NCBI GenBank assembly: GCA_037043015.1
Contig: CM073321.1
Location: 19,713,001 to 19,777,000, forward strand
Origin: Bryum argenteum
Lineage: Eukaryota > Streptophyta > Bryopsida > Bryales > Bryaceae
Reading direction: 5' to 3'
DNA length: 64,000 nucleotides
Positions 22,972 through 35,200 of the stretch are shown piece by piece. The position numbers were made by a program, and so were the translations under genes. Below the pieces are notes generated by a model. It was not told where the DNA came from. It saw only the letters and a program-made list of their open reading frames with translations, and did not search any database. Positions within the stretch are counted from its first letter, which is position 1; the number at the start of each line of letters is the position of its first letter.

Positions 22972-24060
22972 GCAGCTTTGCGTGGAAATTGTTTTACCAT
23001 AATTAAAATGGACGAATCGGCAGACAATAGGCAAGCTCGAAAGAAGAGCAAGACCGATCGCCGCGCTGGAGACAAATTGATGGACCAAGAGGTCGGATCG
23101 CCAGCCCTCATGCTCCCAAGTCCATCCACAAAGAAATGTCGAATGCCATCTATTCACTTTATCTTCCCTTACACGTTAATTGGTGTAAAACCCGTGTTCG
23201 TGTGACTCGTGTATCGCTCCGTAGATTCCTGGGCTGACCAAGACAAGTAGTGCTAAAACAACCAAGCCCCAAACGCTTCTAGTACCAACGTATGCTTTAG
23301 CCTTGCATGGCAAGGGTATCCCTTTGCAAGAGGGGATGCACAAAGACTCTTTTCCTTATGTTTATCGTGGCGGAAACTTCCACACTTAGACTCTTCACAC
23401 ACACACACACTAAGGCACACATTACGTCCTCACAACTAATCCGTCCTATCCGTCCGAACTAGCAGGTCACGCAGGCCGTCCTGGTTACCCTATCACACTT
23501 ACTACAATGACAGATTCCAAGAGCTCTGAATCCGGCTAGAAGACGTCTACACGTATTCTGGTCATGTATTGTGCTTGATCCGTCCTCTGAGACTAAAGAG
23601 GAACCCAAGTTCGTGGTACTGGAGGTCGGATTGAACCGCCTCACACACTCTACTCCTGCACCCTCCTGCATCGTAAAGTGTTTACCACATGCCAGCTCTC
23701 TCTCTCTCACACCTAGACCAGTTCAAGACACAAGGCACTCAAGAATACGCCCAACCCAACCTCAACTCCACAGAAATGATCTAACAAAAAATCCGGATTC
23801 CTAACTCCCAACTCATAACCCAACACAGTAGATCCGACTTTCCAAGCACTCGATTGAAAAGGAGACAGGGAAATGATCACACCAAATATGCGCATAAGAA
23901 GGTTCGATTAACACTCAAGCAAGGAATGTTTTAGGTGGCAAAAGTTCCACCTATTAGTACTTCTAAGTCAACGACTTAGAAACCTAATCGGATTATGTGC
24001 CGGCCTACAAGGCCTACTCCTCAAAAAGCGGCATGCATTCCCAAAAAGAAGATACTATAT
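22972..24060. other. CACTA internal DNA, no gene recognised
   Basis: Contains short CA (23397-23412) and CT (23698-23712) microsatellites. From about 23330 to 24060 the composition becomes C-rich with LTR-like wording on the minus strand, but no paired copy or end motif is visible. Confidence 0.4.
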
Positions 24061-24089
24061 TGGCCTAGGCCGGATCCCAATCCGACCTC

Positions 24090-26030
24090 CTAACCCCGAC
24101 CGTCCCCCTCCGATCGCCGACTTAATACGTATAACCTCCTCCTCCGCGAACTAACCACGTGCTTCGCCGCTTCAAAGGGCGTAGCTACGATACGCCCCGC
24201 TTCACTCTCTTGCTCAGATCGGTAATCACGCACTCGCCCTCGCCGGAGTTGGTCTCGCCCCCGCTCTTCGCCTCTTCTTCTTGGAGTGCTCAAGGCCGAT
24301 GTCGTGAAGCTTCGGGCTCTAGGAGACTTCTCGTATTCCTCGGCCGTAAGCTTCCTCTTCGCGGTACGAGTAATCTTGGCCGAGAACTCGCCGACGGGTG
24401 CGCCCCTCCGTCTTCTTCACCTTCGATTTACCTTTGTGTCGGGTCGGATCGAGGGTCCAAAGATCCGCCCTCTCCTTCTTAAGCGGATCCGCCTCGAGTC
24501 TTGGCCGGGTAGAAGTGAAGGCCGGCATGACTACCTCCTTCATCTCGCCTCCCGACGGGCGCCGAGCAACACCTTGACCTCGGCATTGCTCTTCTCGACC
24601 TTCGCGCGACGCTCGCCGCCAAGAGAAACTTCCCGAAAGTTTCCGCCTTGAACACCTTCGACCAGTGATTCCGCCCGCATGTGCCCGCCTTCCCGCAGAC
24701 GCCGGCCGGAGTCTCGTTGATCTTGAGAAGCTTCACGACCGCCTGCTCGCCGCGATTACGCCCCGCCGTCCGACCAAGAGTTCTTCCTCCTTCTTCTAAC
24801 CGCCTCGCAAGCCATCTATTCTCCAGTGATTAGCTTTGTCACTTGCTTCTCCATCGCCGGAATCGCTTCCTCGTCCGGCTTGAGTCCCACTTCGCTGCAC
24901 CTCCAGCAGTGTCCGTACTCCAAATTTCTTGAATAGCGTGCGCCAAGAGATTCTCGGGTAAAAGAAGTACCGCACCGCTTCCGTGAAGTGGTGCCACGCC
25001 GCTTTATGGGATCCGCATGGTTGGCGGACGGACCGAGAGGTGGGGAAGTTTGGGGTCGCTCGATTCATGGGATTCTCCAGCCGGCCGAATTTCCCTTCAT
25101 CCACCGCCTCAAGGTCGCCCTCGCCGCCACCGAGTTCCGCCTCGGGCCGGGTTCAGAGGGAGGGGACGGGACGGAAGGATGATTACCTCTCGACCCGCAC
25201 GCGTAGGGTTGCCTCTCGAGCCGCTCTTCCGGGCGCGCCTCGGTTGACGCCCCCGCCCTCCTCCGATCGCACTCGCCTTCCTCCTCGTCCGAGTACACGG
25301 CTGCCGTCCGCGCCTCCTCCGATTCAAACACTCCGTTGTTTTGCGATGATAGCGCAACTCGTAGTTCGACTACTCCTCCTCCAAAGACCTCCTCCTTTGT
25401 ACATGATGGTAAAGGAAAGGAGTAATAGGGCTAGGACGGGTTTTACCTACGTTTCTCGCGAGCCGGGCGATTAGGTCTCGTATAATCATTCCCTGGGCCG
25501 ACCTCCCGTCACAAGGCAGGACCGCAGACGGTGTTGGCGAGCCGGACGGTTATGCGATGCGGCTTCTCCCGTGGATAATCGGCGCCAAAATTTGATGATG
25601 GCGCGCTCCTTGATCCTTGTAATCTTCCACCGAGTAGCCGTTGTTCTTGTGCGACTCGCGAACGCCTTCTTCGCTTATTTGTGTTTCCGCCGCACAACCT
25701 TACTCCATTGCCATTTACTGTGCCGTAAACAGCCTTCCAGCTTGTCGGCCGTCCAGGAAGCCGGCTTTCCTCTGACCGTCCCTTCGAATTGATTTGGCGC
25801 GCCGACCTTGATCTCGCGCACCATCTCCGCGTCGCGCAAACCCCAAGGCGTGTCCAGCAGGCCCCCGCGTCCCATCTTGTCGAGATCCTCCGCCAAGGAC
25901 TTCTTGTCGTCCTCATCGATCGGAATGCAAGGGAGTACTAACTTGATGGAGATCTTCAGCTCCTCCTGCGCCTGAGCGGAAGCGGACGCCGATCTTGCCA
26001 TGGGAAAGAAGTGCGGCAAAAAGTACAAAG
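24090..26030 (-). pseudogene. GC-rich minus-strand coding remnant, family not identified
   Basis: GC jumps to about 60 percent. From 25998 downwards an ATG opens MARSASASAQAQEELKISIK, then DDKKSLAEDLDKMGRGGLLD, TPWGLRDAEMVREIKVGAPN and FEGTVRGKPASWTADKLEG. Further down come KPHRITVRLANTV, then a segment with RDLIARLARNVGKTRPSPIT followed by PFLYHHV (about 25370-25480). The end is lysine/arginine-rich. The order 'hydrophobic HRITV strand, then a helix and SPITPFLYHL' recalls plant retroelement-associated domains, but I cannot name a family. The gene is decayed. It lies between the candidate captured gene and the second CACTA gene and differs from both in base composition, so it is probably a passenger. 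Confidence 0.5.
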
Positions 26031-26700
26031 TGGCCGGGCTGAGATTGGCCAGTGGGCCGGATCGGAACTAAGGGACGGAAAGCGAAAGACGGCAGGAGCG
26101 CAAGAAGACAAAAAGCGCAGAACGCAAGGAGGTAGGTGACGACAAGGGCGGACGGGTCGCCTTCTATAGAGGGAGTCGGAGTTAAGTCTGACCATCATGA
26201 CTTGTTCCGCCGCCAGCATTACCATCTCCGTACGGAGTCGCCTTCTGGATTTTCTCGTCATCATTAAATTCTTCGCCACTCCGTCCTTCAGCCGCCGTAA
26301 TAACTCCCATTCCGGCCTTTGACAGCACGTCCTAGCCGTACGGTAGCAGAGTACGGATTGGCAAATCCGTCCTTATTATCACAAACTAGATTTTAACTAT
26401 AACACTTATTTGTAAAAACGTAAATGCCTTTTAGTATACGGCCTAGCACATATATAGGTCGGATTCTAGACTCTATACTTATTCTTAATGCGCTTTAGAA
26501 CTTAGTGGCCAAAAATCGAAAAAACAGTGGTCCGACAAAGAAAGTTAGTAAGGGTTCACTAATACCAACGTAAAACCCGCAGTCGGGCTTCCAAGTGATG
26601 ATACAAATGTTGATGTCCATGGGCATCATGTTTAAATATTGTGATGAGAAATTTTGGCAGTGTTGAAATATCAATAGCCAATAGTAGATTGAATCTTCGT
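26031..26700. other. interval upstream of the GC-rich remnant, nothing recognised
   Basis: Includes a TATA-like CATATATAGG at 26450-26459 and mostly unique sequence. No coding signal of note. Confidence 0.4.
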
Positions 26701-26708
26701 GTTAGAAT

Positions 26709-26957
26709 CCCAATTCCGTTAAAATGGCATTATTCCTAGAAATGGCATACCTCAACTTTCCGAATCGTAGCTCAAAACCGTGTGATATAACAGAATCTTA
26801 AGGTGATATTAGGGAAAATGAGTGACAATGTATATAAAGAAGTGATATTACAAAAAAAAATTGTGATATTACGTAATATACCATTTTATATGAGCACAAA
26901 TGTAAGATCTAGTGCGAAAAATGGCACATGGCATAGTGCCATTTTAACGGAATTGGG
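26709..26957. mobile_element. MITE of 249 bp with 21-bp perfect terminal inverted repeats
   Basis: The left end opens CCCAATTCCGTTAAAATGG. The right end 26937-26957 is its exact reverse complement over 21 bases. The interior is AT-rich and non-coding. TTAGA occurs just outside each end (26702-26706 and 26960-26964), a possible target duplication if the element extends a few bases further. The superfamily (PIF/Harbinger or Mutator type) is not settled. It is nested inside the CACTA element. Confidence 0.75.
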
Positions 26958-27039
26958 GTTTTAGATACAAGTAGCACGATTATGATAAGGGATTGATATG
27001 GTCTGAATAACTATGCGTACGTGGAAGGTCATGTGGAAC

Positions 27040-27500
27040 GCGATGTATTGTCATTGAAAACGCTTAGACACGCCACGTTAAAACACACTAGACCGTCATA
27101 TGAAACGATATGATACGCACTTGAAATGCGATGTTCTCATTACTTCGCATTTAACGTAACGTCATGTAATGTCATAAAAACGTCTTAATCATGTTTAATT
27201 AAACGTACCTAATATCAATATATGTATGTTAGCCTCCGCACTTAACTTCATAATTCTATTGGTAGCGCTTTTCTTAGACCACAAACTTTATTGATCATAT
27301 CTTAAGAGAACTCACTTACGCCGAGTATTGCTCCGTGGTTCATGAAGATGACACCGACCCATCCGCGCACTTTGCCGAGAACAGTCAAGACTCACTCCAC
27401 CATGGCGCGCCACGGATACGGATACTTCATCAAAGAGGCGCACCCAATCGAAGAAATACAAGGGACCAAAGACATACGGGACGGCGATGCGACTTCGGGT
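27040..27500. repeat. TGACGTTA-type motif array and intron-like DNA
   Basis: ACGCCACGTTAAAACAC, CGTCATATGAAACGATATG, AACGTAACGTCATGTAATG and similar words repeat at 27060-27190. They match the arrays elsewhere in the CACTA element. Confidence 0.55.
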
Positions 27501-27530
27501 CTCCGTGATCACGCATAAAAAAGTGCACTA

Positions 27531-30180
27531 GTGCCTGTATCTTCTGACGATGGAGAATATATTGATGCTGAGGATGAAGAGGCGGACGAGGATGAAGCCA
27601 TGACCACATATGAGGACGAAGAGGACAAAAAGCCCGAGGACCGGCAGCGCATAAGGCTGGACCGAGCCGGCCTGCCTGTAGACTCGCACGAGCCAATCCT
27701 AAGCAGGGAGCTCCAGGCGTTTGCAAGGCGTCTAGATCCATCTGCACACCCTTGCTGGACAGGACAAACGCGAGAAGCAAAGAAGGCGTTGATTCAAAGA
27801 GTACGTGATGAATTTAAGTTCTATGGAGACACAACTGAACTCAACGAGAACTGGTTCAGGAAACGGATGTCAAGGGCTGTCTCGGTTGTCTAGTTCCAGA
27901 TCAATAAGCTCATCAAGGAAGGAGGTGCTAAGCCACCCGACATAGCCATGGAGTATTGAAGAAGCTGGTAGAACTGCGCGAAGATCTAGCAGTCATCGAG
28001 AAATCGGCAATGATGTCAAGTATTTCGCTAGGGAGGCCTGCAAAGTGCGGAAACACATGGAAGCAGTGCTTGGACGCAGTCTACGCGCTAGTAAGTTTTT
28101 ATATGAATTTGGCCGGATTTGAAACAAGAATCATGAAAAGGTTGAACTAACATCAATATGCCTACTTCTCGTTATAATAAACATAGTTTCATATTAAAAA
28201 AAACATAATTCAACGTTCCTACGTCACTTATGACATTGATTTCGTATTTTGACGCGTGTACATAAACATGGTTTTCTGTCATAAGAAACGATGTGAACAG
28301 CTTAACGCTTAAGATGATGTGATTTTTGTTTCAACACGTTTAAGTAAACATGTTTGTATACGACAAGAAACGCAATTAAACGAGAGAGACGTGAAGCAAA
28401 GAAGCAAATAAACGCATGGACACATGTATGTGGTTTCTGGCCAAATGACAATGTGTGGCAACTGGATGGAATGTGGGATCCATTTACAAAGTATACAACT
28501 TGGACGAAAGCCAACAGAGGCGGAAATTGCGGCTAAGGTTAAAGCCATGAGGAGACAGGAGAGGGAAGAACGCCAGGCTGCAAAGCAGTGTGTGTCAGCA
28601 GAAGGTGCTGATCTTTATGGAAGTGAGAGAATGGACAAGCTTGAGGAGAGGATGAAGAGCACGGAGGCAAGGCATGACGAGAGGATGAAGAAAATGGAGG
28701 CAATGCTCACTGACCTTTACAAAGATGGTTGTGGCCTCCTCATCCGTAGCGCCGTGGCGCCTAAAGGGCAAGAACCAACTGGCAGTAGAGTCGAGCACGT
28801 GCGAGGACGTCCGAAAGGCCGACAAGACGTCATCATGGGGGATAATGACAAAGTTCAAGCCACTCAAGTAGGGAGTCCAATTCAGCAAGCCCTCCCCGCA
28901 GCCACCGAGACGAAAGAAGCTCCAGATGCATCATTCAATGGAGACGGAGTCTACTCGAGAAGAAGCTCGCGGATCCGACGGAGGAGGTCGAAGGAGCCAT
29001 GGCGTATAAGGAGGCCCCGGATGCAGCCTATCAAGACAGCAGGAGCCCGCCGCCGAGGATGTCGAGACGGATGAGGGCGCGGATCCGCACGTATCCATGG
29101 AGGAAGCCGCCCTAACTATTGGCGATCCGTAAGGCTCGCTAGATCGGACGCCGCAGCGATAAGGTCGTGCCCGCCACAACGGACGAGGTTGAGGTTGCCC
29201 AAACGACGGCACAGCTGGTCGCGGACAAATCAGCTTCTCATCAACAGTTAGATGGCCGCCCTATTCGTACATGGATGACAACTTCATTGAAGTTCATATA
29301 TTTTCTACCTTGCTTCACTGATGTTCAGATGTGTATGGTATTTCACAAGAATGCTTACTATTTTGCTGTCACAAGAAACGTTTCAGAGCGGTTGGACGTT
29401 TAGCATGACGCAATTTTGTGTTTCTACATGTTTAAATAAACATGTTTCTGCATCACAAGAAACATACATTAACATTTTTACGTTCACAATGACGCGATTT
29501 TGTGTTTTTGCACGTTAAAATATACATATGATAGATCTCATATGTCACCAGAAGCTTTCAGTAAGTTCGATTGAACTTGTTTTTATTCATTGATGTTGAA
29601 TGTGGTTTTCCTTTACTTGCTTGCATTTTTTGCATTTTTCTTACTAGGATTTATGACATCTTGATCGTGCTTGTATCATAGGGTGGATTTGCCAAAGGAG
29701 CTTTTGTCCATTTGCTCAACCTACCTAGTGACAACCCCTCCAACGAAATTGTTGGAACAAGATCGCTTCCATGGAATGTCCGTAACCTAAACCACCGCAA
29801 AGACCATAGAAGACGATGAGTTCTCCGCTCAGATTACCGCAAGCCTCAAAACGACTTTGACCGCTTCATTCCGTGAAGGATGAGAACGTGCTCTCAATGA
29901 ACCAGGCCCTTGGTTGATCATTTGGCGGCCAACGACATACTTAAGACTCATCGACTCTCCAATTGAAAAAGCAAAAGAGAGACCGTTGAAGCAACCACAA
30001 ACACTCCCGACTCCAATGCTCCCGCACACGATTGACGACAACACGAGCCGCTTGAAGGCAAAGGGCAAATCTCCTAAGCAAGCAAACCCAAATCCCCAAG
30101 GAAGTCAAAGAAGGTAAGGCGAAGGAGGATGCCAAAAAGAAAGTTGCATTTGTCGATGCACTAGAGGTAAGTTTCATTAT
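27531..30180 (+). pseudogene. CACTA second gene, Transposase_24-like (TNPA-type), decayed, several exons
   Basis: The first block, 27531-28095, starts with an acidic stretch (DDGEYIDAEDEEADEDEAMT), then REAKKALIQRVRDEFKFYGD, ENWFRKRMSRA, FQINKLIKEGGAKPPDIAME and KKLVELRED. The R..F..LIKEGG..P.DI..EYW..LV pattern is that of Ptta/En/Spm-type second proteins. It ends at a GTAAGT donor (28091-28096). A second block, 28385-29070, has REAKKQINAWTHVCGFWPND, GRKPTEAEIAAKVKAMRRQE and a coiled-coil-like KLEERMKSTEARHDERMKKM. A third block near 29900-30180 (IEKAKERPLKQPQTLPTPML, KKKVAFVDALE then GTAAGT) is lysine/proline-rich. Such proteins bind subterminal repeats. Stops interrupt the frame. It is divergent to the TNP2-like gene. 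Confidence 0.6.
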
Positions 30181-32035
30181 TCCATTTTGCACGCACGATT
30201 AAAGTGCCGAGACGCCTATATAGACGTGGTTTAACGCAGATGTCAACATTGACATGATTTAACGATATGTTAACAAAGGATTTGTTTTTAACAACTATGT
30301 CAAAATTGACATGGTTTAACTTGTATGTCACCCTAATCACTCTTTATGAACCCGTAAATGAACGTTAAAACCTCGATCCGCTTCACTTTAGACATCGTAT
30401 TTTCGCCGTAACTTTGGAATTTGATGCATGTTTAGGGGCGGTGTTTTCCAATACGAAGGAGTGGAACCGAGACAAACATGAACACGAAAAGAGCAGAGAG
30501 ATAGGAACCATATGAAGGGGATCACCTGCACCATTGCTATTCTCTAATCGCGATGATGACTATACCGCATACGTAAAGAAGTTGGGGGCTTGGAGACGTT
30601 GCCTAGACAAAAAGCGATGCTTCCAAAGCTGAAGCAATTTCGACGGATAAGCTTGACCGTTGATCACAAACTTGTAATTATTGGCGATGAGATAGTACAT
30701 CCCAACTGCTTGCCGATTTGTTGCTATTACCTCACCATTGGTTTTTTCGCGCATGCCGCAGATTAAGAAGAATCCAACCTAATTCGCATATGGATGTATG
30801 CACATTTTGCCTCCTCTACACAACAAGCTCATCGATCTTTAGCAGTGGACAAGCTCATTATTCTAGAAAGCTCAGACGACCGTCAGTGGACTTTATTTTG
30901 TATTCCATTTCTTGCAATGTAACATTGTATCGGCATTATTTCCTTTTGCAATCTTATACGTTACATGTTGTAGCTTACCTTTTATGCGCAAAGTGAAGGC
31001 CGAGTCCTATAGTCATGCAAATTTTATACTTTATGTACGGTTTTCTCATGCTCAATCATATTTACTACGCTTTAAATGTTAATCAAACACGCTGTTAATT
31101 GAAAAGCTACAACGCTGCTATACCAAAAGGTTAAATTGTATGTTAGAATGCGTTTGCTTGACCGCTTCAATTATGTTTCATTAGACGGTCCACCGCGCTT
31201 CGCATGACGCTTTATCACGTTAAGGTGTATCTTACAACGCGCTTAATTAAACGCTTCATAATGTTAAACCGAAGTTCAATCGTGTCTACATTAGCGCTTC
31301 ATTTTTGCGTTTCTATTATGTGCCTCCGCATTCAATCGTGTTTAAAGTGACGGCCGCGACGCTTCATTTGGCGCTTTCGACCGACGCAATAACACGCTTT
31401 CAGATAACACCCGCATTAAACTCGCTATGCCTGGATGTTGTTTTGAAAAACGCCGCAAATACGGTACATGTTCAAATAAACGCTCAAATATGTGAAAATA
31501 AACGTTCAACCACGCTTAAATAAACGCCCAAACACGTTGAAATAAACGCCAAAATACGCCACATAACGATTCCTTAAACGCTTGCTTCCACAATGCACAA
31601 TCAATCTATGAGGTTGCCACGTGTCACCATCTAAACCGCCCATACTCCCAATGCCACGCCGTAATCTCATGCCACGTAAGCAAATTTTTCATCCATCCAA
31701 AGAACGGAGACTTTTCCACGTATTATCCGATGTGGAATTGGAAATATCCACCTAAGCACTTACGTGGAATTAAAATAAGGTGAAATTCCCACGCGGCGTA
31801 AATGTTACTCCCCCAATTTACTCACCGTATGTAACTTCATTATGTGACTTTTGACGTTGTTAAATACACGCCACGAAACCGCTTAACGTAATTTAACGCG
31901 TCGCGTTAAATTGAAAAGTAGTTGGTGACAAAAGCATCATTTCTAAGTATCAAAAATTCGCATTAAACAATAACATAAAAACACAAGTTAAACCGCTGGC
32001 CAAAAACGCGTTAAATCGGGCCATATTAGACATTG
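30181..32035. repeat. right-hand CACTA interior and subterminal repeats
   Basis: No gene recognised. 31060-31560 holds many AAATAAACGCYNAAAYACG and TTAATTAAACGC units spaced about 20 bp. 31850-31920 has ACGCCACGAAACCGC and TTAACGTAATTTAACGCG. These mirror the left subterminal words (AACCGCTTAACG). Confidence 0.6.
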
Positions 32036-32051
32036 CTTTGTATTAGTGGAG
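32036..32051 (-). repeat. right terminal repeat of the CACTA element and GAG duplication
   Basis: Read on the minus strand from 32048: CACTAATACAAAG. It is followed on the plus strand by GAG at 32049-32051, the same triplet that precedes the left end. Confidence 0.85.
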
Positions 32052-32133
32052 AACCAAATAAACAACCTATTCCCCTGTGCATCGAAATTTTGAAAACCGC
32101 AATAATCCCAAGCATTTTCCTAAATCGGACATT

Positions 32134-32154
32134 TATTTTGGGACGGTGGGAGTA
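32134..32154 (-). repeat. Stowaway/mariner-type terminal inverted repeat
   Basis: TTTTGGGACGGTGGGAGTA at 32136-32154 is the classic right end of plant mariner and Stowaway elements (CTCCCTCCGTCCC on the other strand), ending in the TA target. Once the CACTA element is removed, it lies about 560 bp upstream of the right mariner transposase, as expected for that copy's 5' end. Confidence 0.75.
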
Positions 32155-35100
32155 TGTCTATACGCACCAATAAAATGGTAGCCTTTGTGCGTGAACCTAC
32201 TTGGCACAAGACATGTCCAACAAACAAAAGCCATTTTTGATAATTAAGCCATGCGTCAATAGGTAAGCAATTCACAAATTTACTTTTAAGATGTTGATAT
32301 GCAAAAATTACTTTCACCTTTATCAAAGATATTGTAACTCAAATTCCACATGAGACTTCTCAAAAATTCTCATTACACAAAATGTAAGCGCACATGATGC
32401 AACTACTCGTCAGATGCAAACGATAAGGCATGCCATATCATCACATACTTATCGCCACAATGGTACAATTAACAACATTTTGCATGTATTGAAAACTTTC
32501 CAATAAATAAATTGATCAACAACATCATGTTAGAACAATCCCGAATCAAGGCAACCAAAATGACAAAATTTGTTGATAGAATGACCTTAACTTTCTATTA
32601 ATTTGACTACAAATTTATCTACTAGGAAAGATGTGGAGCACTTCATTTTGATATTCAATGCTCAAACCACAAATCTTTGACCACTTGCTCAACTTGAATA
32701 TACATTTTTCTCTTCAAGATGTCTAAGTTTGCAAATTGCATGCACTGATCGAATGGCGTTACCCGCAAATTATTGTAGACTATATACGAATTTGGTACAT
32801 TGAATCTTTTGTATGATTCATTAACTCCTTTAACTTTGTTGTGTTAAGCTCGCTCTGATTAAATCCACTTAATTTTGTACCACCTCTCATTTTCTTGCGC
32901 TTTGGCTTTACAACAACACCAGTACAGAACTTCAACATGTCTTTTATGTGGCCAATACAATTTACGTTCTCACTTGATTTTCTTTAAGGGTACAAATGTT
33001 GCTTATTGCACAGGTTTTTAGAGTATTGCACAAGTTGCTTGCTCCAATAGTTCCTCTAATATTGTAGTGGTGGCTCACCACAATGGTTTATTAAAAAGAT
33101 TGGATTTTGTATCCTATTATGGCGACTAATTATTTTGACATGAGAGGTCAATTTGGAACTTTTGAATAAATTTCAAAGTGAATTTCAAAGTTGGCTCACG
33201 TTTGTTTTTTCATCCATTTGTATAATTCTCAAGTCCAGGACAATCCTTATACTTCATGATAAGCAATACATCCTAATATGCTTACTAATTGTTTCAAATA
33301 TTTATGCCTCTCTCTAACAAAGAAGGCAACCGCAACAATACACATCTCTACAACTTGTTTTTGATATAGATAGTATATATCAATTTTATTATATGAACAA
33401 TAACAATTAGAGTACAATTCATAATTGTACGCCAAGTTATTGGCTAATTTTTAGTACCACTTGCAAAATTTCTCCTTGATCATATTTCTACTACATATTG
33501 CTTGGATATTGGCTATAGTCGACCTCTCTAGGTCAACTTAGCCCTTCAGCTTTTCTACTACATTGTTCTTAGTTTTTATGTCTTGAGAACTTTGACCCTC
33601 TTGAGAAATTTGAATGCATCCTTTGATTCTTATCTCAAGTTTGACTAGTAATCTTTCAACCTTGTATTTGCATCTTTATGCGCCTTTATTTCATTTGAAA
33701 TCTTGTAGCTGAAGATATTGCACAGTGCCAACAAGCTCCTTAGTTCTCCTTCATTACGACCTTTGCATTGTTGCTTAACACCTCAATTTGCTCCACTCAA
33801 CCCCATTCATTTGCCCTCAACCATTTTTCCACATCATAATATCTTTCACCACATCAGGAAAATCGTTTGTCTCTTTATTAAGTTTAGAAATGACATGGAC
33901 TCAATTCCGGCATCAAAAGCAAGAATGGTTGACTTTCTCATATCTATGCTTGTATCTTTGGTCGTCAAAATTTGTCTAAATACTTTTGAAGTTAAAAATC
34001 ATTTCTTTCTTCTATAGCTTATTCATTGAGCTACTATTAAGTTTCTCAAGGCCTTCTTGCTCTTTTATTTAACAAATTTTCAACTTCCTCTATAGAGTTA
34101 GTAACGCATAGTGTTCAAACTTGCCTCTTGTATTCTACTTCTTCATTCTCTCCTCTATCTTCTTCGTCTTGTATTGCCACAATATATTCTTAGATTCCTC
34201 TGAACACTAGCATTTGATTCACACATTGACAAATAAGGGAGCATAGAGAAAGAAGCGGGGAAAAGAACATGAATTTAATACTTCAATCAACTAATAAAGA
34301 CCCTATGGAATCATAGATCTTCAAAAACTCATGAAAAATAGTATTGATGTGTTATGATTTCCTTACATCCTTCAAGAATAAGAAATTTGAGAAAGAGGTG
34401 GAATTAGAAATTTGACTAGAGAAGAAATGAGAAATTTGAATAAGATAGAGATAGTGGTCCTAACAAAAAGTTTTTGACCGTTAAATTAGAAGAAAACATT
34501 CTCGCTTGCAAGACAATCATCGTCACTACTCATTGCCTCCGTCGTGAGCAAATGATTGCTCCAACTAATATGGTCGCCCACGGAAGACCCGCTTAACATT
34601 TGTATTCCTAGTTGCATGGGCATAACCGCCACCGCTTTAGTGAGTCTTGAGCACCTATGTGAGACCTATAGTAGCAATCGTGCGATGGTCATCATTATGG
34701 CCACCGTTGGTCTCATGCACACTCTCCTCACTCGCAATGGCCAATTTTTCTTCTACGCGCCTCTATCATTATACATTATTGAGTATCAATTGAAAAGTTG
34801 CCACCTCCTTGCACGACGCTTCAAAAAATGTAGAAGATATCTATACGTAACATCAATAGCTAATGCCACGTAAAGGAGGTTTTTATAGATTGAACATGGT
34901 TTTTTAAGTTATTTCCCAAACAATCAATATAACTATAAATGTTACAAATGTAAAGACATATACAAGGCATATAGTGTAACACCATATTCATTATTTTGAG
35001 AGTATCCTCAATAATGAGAGTATTATTGAGTCCTAGAAGTAATGATAAAAATTCAAATAGTCCGTTAAAAATGGTATAAAGTAGATATAGATGGATGAAT

Positions 35101-35200
35101 AATTGTATACTGTAATGGAATATACATGAATGTATGTTTATTTATAGACATTGTATACACCAATTGACCACGCCAAAGGAAATATGCTCATCCAGATATA
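32155..35200. other. AT-rich interval, nothing recognised
   Basis: About 3 kb with 65-70 percent AT and only short open frames with no domain wording. Short readings such as CIVAVAFFVRERHKYLKQ on the minus strand near 33250-33340 hint at a transposase scrap but are not enough for a call. Confidence 0.45.

Larger units (their letters stand above)
14153..32048 (-). mobile_element. full-length CACTA (En/Spm) transposon, 17.9 kb
   Basis: The left end reads CACTAGTAGAAAA and the right end, read inward on the minus strand, CACTAATACAAAG: 10 of 13 bases match and both open with CACTA. A GAG duplication flanks them. Inside are a minus-strand TNP2-like transposase gene with DUF4218- and DUF4216-like regions, a plus-strand Transposase_24-like second gene, arrays of TGACGTTATATNACG-like motifs near the ends and in introns, and several passengers. 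The transposase frames are broken, so it is not autonomous now. It landed in the 5' flank of the right mariner copy. At 17.9 kb it is large even for this superfamily. Confidence 0.9.

Noticed and set aside
32640-33450. Possible Myb/SANT or Harbinger-type scraps on the minus strand
   Set aside because: Only short phrases, many stops, no motif long enough to support a family.
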